In this document: positions 7,789-11,476 of the stretch, piece by piece
How positions within the stretch are numbered: the stretch's first letter is position 1
How the letters are laid out: the number at the start of each line of letters is the position of its first letter
NCBI GenBank assembly: GCA_022561735.1
Contig: JADFQR010000016.1
Coordinates: 1-11,476, forward strand
DNA from: Chloroflexota bacterium
GTDB taxonomy: Bacteria; Chloroflexota; Dehalococcoidia; UBA1151
Reading direction: 5' to 3'
DNA: 11,476 bases
Notes under the pieces: model-generated
Seen by the model: the letters and a program-made list of their open reading frames with translations, nothing else
Told to the model about the DNA's origin: nothing
The model's database searches: none
Translations under genes and position numbers: made by a program

Positions 7789-8106
7789 ATGCCCGGTTTT
7801 TACTTCCAGCGCGAAACGCGCACCCCCAACTCAGAGTGTTACACGGTGATAGAGGAAGCCACGCCGGTCGGCCGGCTGGACATTCACTTCGCATCGCCTG
7901 TCGTCCACGCGACGCTGGTGGTGTCCGAGAGCATCACCCAGGAAGGCATCCAGGACCTTGTCGAGATGATCGACGAAGACCTGATCGACGCCGTGGGCAT
8001 CGAACGGGAAGAACTGATCGTCCATGTACACCAGGGGCGTGACCTGGGCGTCTACTCACAGAACGATTGGCCGCGCGGAAACGGGCAGCCGGAAGAAGGG
8101 GCGTAG
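7789..8106 (+). CDS. Small acidic protein of unknown function, proBA-linked
   Basis: This 105-aa protein is not one I can name. It starts 2 nt after the proA stop, without its own Shine-Dalgarno sequence, so it is probably translated by coupling from proA. By my count it has 20 Asp/Glu against 6 Arg and no Lys. The centre looks like alternating beta strands (GRLDIHFASPVVHATLVV, about 28-45). A helix follows (TQEGIQDLVEMIDEDLIDAV, 50-69), then another strand (EELIVHVHQGRDLGVY, 74-89). The tail is polar and Gly/Pro-rich. There is no signal peptide, membrane segment or metal motif; one Cys (17) and three His are scattered. The even strand/helix pattern, GC-rich codon use like its neighbours and operon position argue for a real gene. 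A small ligand-binding or partner protein is possible, but that is speculation. Confidence 0.75.
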   Translation: MPGFYFQRETRTPNSECYTVIEEATPVGRLDIHFASPVVHATLVVSESITQEGIQDLVEMIDEDLIDAVGIEREELIVHVHQGRDLGVYSQNDWPRGNGQPEEGA

Positions 8107-8182
8107 CGGCGGGCCTTTGTAGATCGGGTTGGCGGCAGTAACGCCTGAAACCCTGGCCTGCCAGCAACGTGCCACCAGCGTG

Positions 8183-8188
8183 AAGGAG
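8183..8188 (+). promoter_or_regulatory. Ribosome binding site AAGGAG for the SDR gene
   Basis: AAGGAG lies 7 nt before the GTG at 8196 and fixes that start. It is the clearest Shine-Dalgarno sequence in the window. The 89-bp gap after the preceding gene has no obvious terminator, so the SDR gene may be read through from the proBA cluster. Confidence 0.75.
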
Positions 8189-8195
8189 CGGGCGG

Positions 8196-9110
8196 GTGCC
8201 TGACGAACGAACCGTTCTACTGACCGGCGCGGCCGGGTATGTTGCTTCGCAGCTCCTGGACGAGTTCCGCGAGCGTTACGACCTTCGGCTCGTGGACGTG
8301 ACGGATCGCGACCGTAACGGAAACCCGGTCGAAGGCGTGACCGTCGCAGACCTGGCCGATCCTGACCGGTCGAAGTACGCGGCGCTGTTCGATGGCGTGG
8401 ATGCCGTCATTCACCTGGGCTACCGCAGCCCGAACCGGGTGACCGGGTCCGACGTTCCGCCAGTTGACCGGTTCGATATCGAGTTCTCGAACGTACAGAT
8501 GGCGAACAACGTATACCGGAGCGCGTACGACGCCGGTGTTCGACGGGTGGTGATGGCGAGTTCCAACCACGCCGCTGACTGGTACGAGCATGCGCTGGTC
8601 CACAGCCACCGAATGGAGACGGTGTCGCCGGAACTGGTCCCGCTATCCGACAATTTTTACGGCTGGGCAAAGGCCACGTACGAGCTACTCGGCTACCCGT
8701 ACGCCAGCGGCGCGTTCGGACGGAAGCTGGAGGTCGTTCAAATACGGATCGGCGCTCCGCGCGACGTGCCGGGTTCGCTGTATGAACACAGGGCCGACGG
8801 ACTGGAATCAGGCGGGTCCGGGCTATGGGAGTTCAAGCGGGACCTCGGCGCGTATCTGAGCGAGAGAGATCTGCGCCAGCTCGTGCGGCGGGGCATAGAG
8901 ACGCTGAATATCGAGAACCAGCATGGCGTTCCGTGGCTCGTCGTGTACGGGATAAGCGGTAATACGCGCGCCTTCTGGTCGCTAGAAAGCGCACGGCGCG
9001 TGCTGGGCTACGAGCCGGAGGACGACTCCGAGGTCAAGTACGCCGAAGACATCAGGCGTCTGCTCACAAACCCTGAAGTGTCGATAGGCGGCGGTCGCGT
9101 CGGCGGCTGA
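8196..9110 (+). CDS. Extended SDR, uronate dehydrogenase-like NAD-dependent oxidoreductase
   Basis: This 304-aa cytoplasmic protein has a Rossmann fold. The N-terminus reads VLLTGAAGYVASQLL with the dinucleotide motif at 11-17. VIHLGYRSP (71-79) follows at the end of strand four, then the active-site serine region MASSNHAADWY (120-130) and the catalytic pair Tyr155/Lys159 in YGWAK. SSNHAxxxY and the C-terminal YGISGNTRAFWSLESARRVLGYEPEDDSE match the pattern of uronate dehydrogenases and related sugar-acid or sugar-nucleotide SDRs. Uronate dehydrogenase oxidises galacturonate or glucuronate to the aldarate lactone. The protein is about 40 aa longer than typical Udh (about 265 aa), and the third glycine of GxxGxxG is Ala17. 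A different sugar substrate is therefore possible. The gene is convergent with the DUF362 gene, 35 bp away. Confidence 0.82.
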   Translation: MPDERTVLLTGAAGYVASQLLDEFRERYDLRLVDVTDRDRNGNPVEGVTVADLADPDRSKYAALFDGVDAVIHLGYRSPNRVTGSDVPPVDRFDIEFSNVQMANNVYRSAYDAGVRRVVMASSNHAADWYEHALVHSHRMETVSPELVPLSDNFYGWAKATYELLGYPYASGAFGRKLEVVQIRIGAPRDVPGSLYEHRADGLESGGSGLWEFKRDLGAYLSERDLRQLVRRGIETLNIENQHGVPWLVVYGISGNTRAFWSLESARRVLGYEPEDDSEVKYAEDIRRLLTNPEVSIGGGRVGG

Positions 9111-9145
9111 ATCCACCGACGCACGGCCCCGGGGTTCCTGCCTGC

Positions 9146-10294
9146 CTAGTAGCTCTGGAAGAGTCGGCCCCAGCCGGTCTGCATCGCCGCTCTGACGCGC
9201 TTGCGGCCGATGAATCTCAGCCAGAACGTGTTGTGATACACGTTTGAGGCGAAAAAAGCCCACGGCGCGACGAAGCTCCGGAGCAACATCCGCTCCAGCG
9301 GCTTCAGAGGCCCGTGATAGATGAGCCGCTGGCCCCGGCTGGCGAACGTGCTGTCGTTCCGCGAGAAGTTCCAGTTAACCCCGGAGATGTCCTCGCCGAC
9401 GATCTCGATCTCTGAAGGGTTGCCGACACCCAGCCCGCGTTCATGAGCCAGGCGAATCATCGGCAGCGACATCGGGTCAAAACCCATCATTTTTGCCGAG
9501 ATCGCATCGATCGCCACCTGGTCCGCACTGGCCAGGATCACGTTCTTTTCGTGCCACTGCATGGCCCGTGGGCCAGGTCCATCCCCGGCGAAGGTCCCGT
9601 CCATCACGGCGAAGATGCCGGGATGAATCTCCTTCTGGATGGTCAGGAGATCGACGAGGGTCTCGTGGATGACGGCGTGAGTCCAGTGGCGGTTGCGGTG
9701 CAGCAACCCGCCGAACGCGTTCTTCATGGCGCCCGTCATCTGTGTGAAGACGTGCGTCTTGATCGTCGGGAAGTGGATGATGTTTTTCCCGGCAAAGGTC
9801 TCAGGTATGAACAGCCCGTCCGGATAGACATCATTCAGCACAAGCATCTCGCCCCTGGGCGTGTAAGGGACCCAGCGATTCGGCGGCACGTCGAGAGTGA
9901 TGCTCGGAATCCCGTACTTTTCCTCGACGACCTTGTGCTTGTTGTTTATCTCCCCCTCGAAGGGGTCGACGACGACGGTCCCGTTATGTGCCGCCATCAG
10001 ATCGTCGTAGCCATCGGCCTGGAGTTGCTTGATCACCCCATCCATCTGCCAGGGCGGTGTTGAGCAGGCGGGATAGTAGTGCTGCCACGACAGGTTGATC
10101 TTGAGCAGCGTTTGCGTACCGGGCGCCAGCGCATCCCGGTAGTTGGCAAGTTTCAGGAGGGTCCCGTAATCCTCGACCACCGTCTCCGGCGTCGTGTACA
10201 GGGCCGTTACAACGCCCATCTTTGGCGTCGTATGCGGTACGGACGAACCCCGTTGGGTGGCGCCTGCGGCAGAGGTTTCGGCGGTGTTCGCCAT
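9146..10294 (-). CDS. DUF362-domain protein
   Basis: This is a 382-aa protein of the DUF362 family, whose biochemical role is not established. Typical family landmarks are KINLSWQHYYPACSTPP (65-81), then FAGKNIIHFPTIKTHVFTQMTGAMKNAFGGL (167-197) with its conserved lysine and histidine. After these come HETLVDLLTI, AVMDGTFAGDGPGP and ASADQVAIDAISAKMMG. Many relatives carry a ferredoxin-like domain; this one has a single Cys (77), so it binds no 4Fe-4S cluster of its own. The last 50 residues are rich in aromatic and basic residues (SFVAPWAFFASNVYHNTFWLRFIGRKR) and could lie against a membrane. The frame is open to an ATG-like position at 10462. I chose the ATG at 10292-10294 because GGAG lies 5 nt upstream and the longer version would overlap the divergent amidohydrolase gene. 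Confidence 0.85.
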   Translation of the reverse strand: MANTAETSAAGATQRGSSVPHTTPKMGVVTALYTTPETVVEDYGTLLKLANYRDALAPGTQTLLKINLSWQHYYPACSTPPWQMDGVIKQLQADGYDDLMAAHNGTVVVDPFEGEINNKHKVVEEKYGIPSITLDVPPNRWVPYTPRGEMLVLNDVYPDGLFIPETFAGKNIIHFPTIKTHVFTQMTGAMKNAFGGLLHRNRHWTHAVIHETLVDLLTIQKEIHPGIFAVMDGTFAGDGPGPRAMQWHEKNVILASADQVAIDAISAKMMGFDPMSLPMIRLAHERGLGVGNPSEIEIVGEDISGVNWNFSRNDSTFASRGQRLIYHGPLKPLERMLLRSFVAPWAFFASNVYHNTFWLRFIGRKRVRAAMQTGWGRLFQSY

Positions 10295-10299
10295 CGAGT

Positions 10300-10303
10300 C
10301 TCC
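10300..10303 (-). promoter_or_regulatory. Ribosome binding site GGAG that sets the DUF362 start
   Basis: On the minus strand GGAG is followed by 5 nt (ACTCG) and the ATG at 10292-10294. It supports the 382-aa form over a version with 56 more residues, which would run into the neighbouring divergent gene. Confidence 0.65.
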
Positions 10304-10394
10304 GGTGGTTAAACGTCGGGTAGAGTGAGGCACGGCGCTTGAGCGATTTGCGTATCCGTCGAACGCTACAGCGCCATCGTGAACTCGTGCGAAA

Positions 10395-10400
10395 AGTATA
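10395..10400 (-). promoter_or_regulatory. Extended -10 element (TGCTATACT) for the DUF362 gene
   Basis: The minus strand reads TTGCTATACTTTT. TATACT matches TATAAT at 5 of 6 positions and is preceded by TGC, the TGn extension that can replace a -35 box. The leader to the DUF362 ATG would be about 94 nt. No -35 box is seen at the usual spacing. The site overlaps a plus-strand TATAGC that faces the amidohydrolase gene. Confidence 0.4.
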
Positions 10401-10402
10401 GC
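10397..10402 (+). promoter_or_regulatory. Possible -10 element (TATAGC) for the amidohydrolase gene
   Basis: TATAGC sits in an A-rich patch (GAAAAGTATAGC) 34 nt before the GTG at 10437. This gives a leader of about 28 nt that would include the GAGG ribosome binding site. It matches the consensus at 4 of 6 positions and lacks a recognisable -35 box. Overlap with the opposite-strand TATACT means the two genes may share one AT-rich melting site. Confidence 0.3.
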
Positions 10403-10426
10403 AACCGTCCGGTCATCCGCCGTTCC

Positions 10427-10430
10427 GAGG
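10427..10430 (+). promoter_or_regulatory. Ribosome binding site GAGG for the amidohydrolase gene
   Basis: GAGG, within CCGAGGGACG, lies 6 nt before the GTG at 10437. It supports this start. The first residues MILDSHTHI also place the metal-binding HxH motif where the family usually has it. Confidence 0.6.
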
Positions 10431-10436
10431 GACGCC

Positions 10437-11285
10437 GTGATCCTCGATTCCCACACACACATCCTGCCCGATTCGTTTCGCGATCAGCGTGACCGCTGGC
10501 TCCGGGCGGATCGCACGTTCAGCGCGCTGTTCAACGACGCCGCTGCCCTGACAGTGTCGGCCGGTGATCTGATTTCCGAGATGGACGGAGCGGGCGTCGA
10601 TGTGTCAGTCGTCCTGGGTTACGGCTGGACCGACCCTGATGCGGCGCGTGTCTCAAACGACTACATGCTCGCCGCAGCCGCAGATTATCCGGATCAGATC
10701 GTCCCGTTCTGCAGCGTGGACCCCGGCTGGGGCGATTCGGCGGTGGCGGAGGTCGAGCGTTGTCTGTCCCGGGGAGCGCGCGGCATCGGCGAACTTCACT
10801 CAGACACACAGGACTGGAGCCCGGAGGAGCCGGAACGCATGCGCAAGTTGATGGCGCTGGCAGAAGAGGCCGGCGTACCCGTCGTCGTACACGCGTCGGA
10901 GCCGGTCGGACATCCGTATCCCGGCAAGGGTTCAACGACACCCGACAGGCTGCTCGCGCTTGCGTCGGAGTTCCCCGGTGTGGTCTTTGTGTTCGCCCAC
11001 TTCGGCGGCGGATTGCCTTTTTACGCCTTGATGCCCGAGGTGGCGAAATCGCTTTCAAATACCTACTTTGACTCCGCTGCAACCCCGTTCCTGTACCGGC
11101 CTGACGTGTACGCCGTATCCGCCGCTGCGGCCGGGAGTGACCGGATCCTGTTCGGCAGTGATTTTCCCCTTATCAGGCAGGGCAGGGCGCTTCGCGATGC
11201 CCGGAAGGCTCCGTTGACGGATTCCGAACTAGAGCAGGTGCTCGGCGGTAATGCTGCGGAACTCCTGAACGTTCAACAGGCATAA
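10437..11285 (+). CDS. Amidohydrolase-2 family metal-dependent hydrolase
   Basis: This 282-aa TIM-barrel protein belongs to the amidohydrolase superfamily, in the group that includes ACMS decarboxylase and related hydrolases or decarboxylases. Metal-ligand candidates appear in family order: HTH (His6, His8) on strand one, VVHAS (His152), FAHFGGG (His188) and FGSDFP (Asp242). GIGELH (117-121) gives a further conserved acidic position. The stretch HASEPVGHPYPGKG (152-165) is seen in a group of uncharacterised members. The length is typical, and no signal peptide is visible, so it is probably cytoplasmic. The substrate cannot be read from sequence; a carboxylic acid or lactone is plausible for the group. 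It is divergent from the DUF362 gene, and the SDR gene lies just beyond that one. A sugar-acid or lactone role is only a guess from proximity. Confidence 0.87.
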   Translation: MILDSHTHILPDSFRDQRDRWLRADRTFSALFNDAAALTVSAGDLISEMDGAGVDVSVVLGYGWTDPDAARVSNDYMLAAAADYPDQIVPFCSVDPGWGDSAVAEVERCLSRGARGIGELHSDTQDWSPEEPERMRKLMALAEEAGVPVVVHASEPVGHPYPGKGSTTPDRLLALASEFPGVVFVFAHFGGGLPFYALMPEVAKSLSNTYFDSAATPFLYRPDVYAVSAAAAGSDRILFGSDFPLIRQGRALRDARKAPLTDSELEQVLGGNAAELLNVQQA

Positions 11286-11378
11286 GGAACTACCTGGGCC
11301 GGCCCGATACCGATTCGACGTTATTCGCATCAGCGCCCGGCGGTGCGTTCAGGTCATGCGGAAGGCTCATACCGGGGT

Positions 11379-11406
11379 TTGCGATCTCGCGTCCGACCGG
11401 TACAAT
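11379..11406 (+). promoter_or_regulatory. Promoter-like element at the right edge (TTGCGA / TACAAT)
   Basis: TTGCGA (11379-11384, 4 of 6 matches to TTGACA) is followed after 16 nt by TACAAT (11401-11406, 5 of 6 matches to TATAAT). The -10 lies within CCGGTACAAT, which matches the proB promoter string at 9 of 10 positions. Transcription would begin near 11413 and run off the window. An ATG at 11416 would be nearly leaderless. Confidence 0.45.
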
Positions 11407-11415
11407 GTGGGGACG

Positions 11416-11476
11416 ATGATTCACTGGTCTTTGATGTGCGCCTGTTGTTGTACCGCCCGCAGGGGTGGAGTCAACG
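11416..11476 (+). other. Unresolved start of a downstream transcript, cut by the window end
   Basis: Downstream of the promoter-like element the last 61 bases are open in two frames. The frame from the ATG at 11416 reads MIHWSLMCACCCTARRGGVN, which has odd composition. The frame starting at 11412 reads DDSLVFDVRLLLYRPQGW, which looks more protein-like but has only a GTG at 11436 as start. I cannot tell which, if either, is coding, and a structured RNA is also possible. Confidence 0.2.

Noticed and set aside
8107..8195. Possible hairpin or separate promoter before the SDR gene (GGCG...CGCC, TGTAGAT)
   Set aside because: The stem is only 4 bp, and the -10-like match has no -35 partner. The region is adequately explained as a short operon spacer with a ribosome binding site.
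9127..9134. CCCCGGGG palindrome between the convergent SDR and DUF362 genes
   Set aside because: A perfect palindrome with no loop and no T-run cannot form a standard terminator hairpin, and such strings are common by chance in GC-rich DNA.
10295..10462. N-terminal extension of the DUF362 protein (56 residues)
   Set aside because: It would overlap the start of the divergent amidohydrolase gene and the promoter candidates, lacks homology-like sequence, and a good GGAG site supports the internal ATG at 10292-10294.
11296..11305. GGGCCGGCCC palindrome just after the amidohydrolase stop
   Set aside because: It has no loop and no following T-run, so it is not a credible terminator. It is likely a chance GC palindrome.
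1..11476. CRISPR arrays, insertion sequences, tRNA, rRNA, phage or toxin-antitoxin genes
   Set aside because: Reading both strands, I found no spaced direct repeats, terminal inverted repeats, transposase motifs or cloverleaf-like segments. The only tandem repeat is the in-frame 12-bp array in proB.

Overview
The window is GC-rich, densely coded bacterial chromosome. Short gaps, GTG and ATG starts, mixed Shine-Dalgarno (SD) and SD-less starts, and a repeated CCGGTAYAAT promoter-like motif fit a high-GC, non-proteobacterial lineage. My best guess is Chloroflexota (Dehalococcoidia/SAR202-like), from gene content and style only. No RNA gene in the window anchors the taxonomy.

Layout from left to right. 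(1) At 2-334 (+) is the C-terminal part of a ComF-family phosphoribosyltransferase, cut by the window edge. (2) At 497-1228 (+) is a HAD-superfamily hydrolase with a probable leaderless GTG start. (3) At 1389-4925 (-) is mfd, the transcription-repair coupling factor, convergent with the HAD gene. (4) At 5160-8106 (+), divergent from mfd, is a tight cluster of proB, proA and a 105-aa protein I do not recognise. The genes overlap by 4 bp or lie 2 bp apart. A TATAAT -10 element lies upstream. ProB and ProA carry out the first two committed steps from glutamate to proline; proC is not in the window. (5) At 8196-9110 (+) is an extended SDR that resembles uronate dehydrogenase. (6) At 9146-10294 (-) is a DUF362-domain protein without ferredoxin cysteines. 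(7) At 10437-11285 (+), divergent from it, is an amidohydrolase-2 (TIM-barrel) metal hydrolase. The two share a 142-bp intergenic region with back-to-back -10-like elements. (8) At the right edge a promoter-like element points at a transcript that runs off the window.

Most of this is housekeeping: DNA repair and proline synthesis. The accessory part (SDR, DUF362 protein, amidohydrolase) looks catabolic or redox-related, but nothing ties the three into one pathway. I see no CRISPR array, mobile element, tRNA, rRNA or phage gene, and no convincing undescribed system. The observations most worth a second look are the 12-bp tandem repeat encoding a charged C-terminal tail on ProB, the altered nucleotide-site dipeptide in the same ProB, the small acidic protein attached to proBA, and the shared promoter motif with probable leaderless starts.
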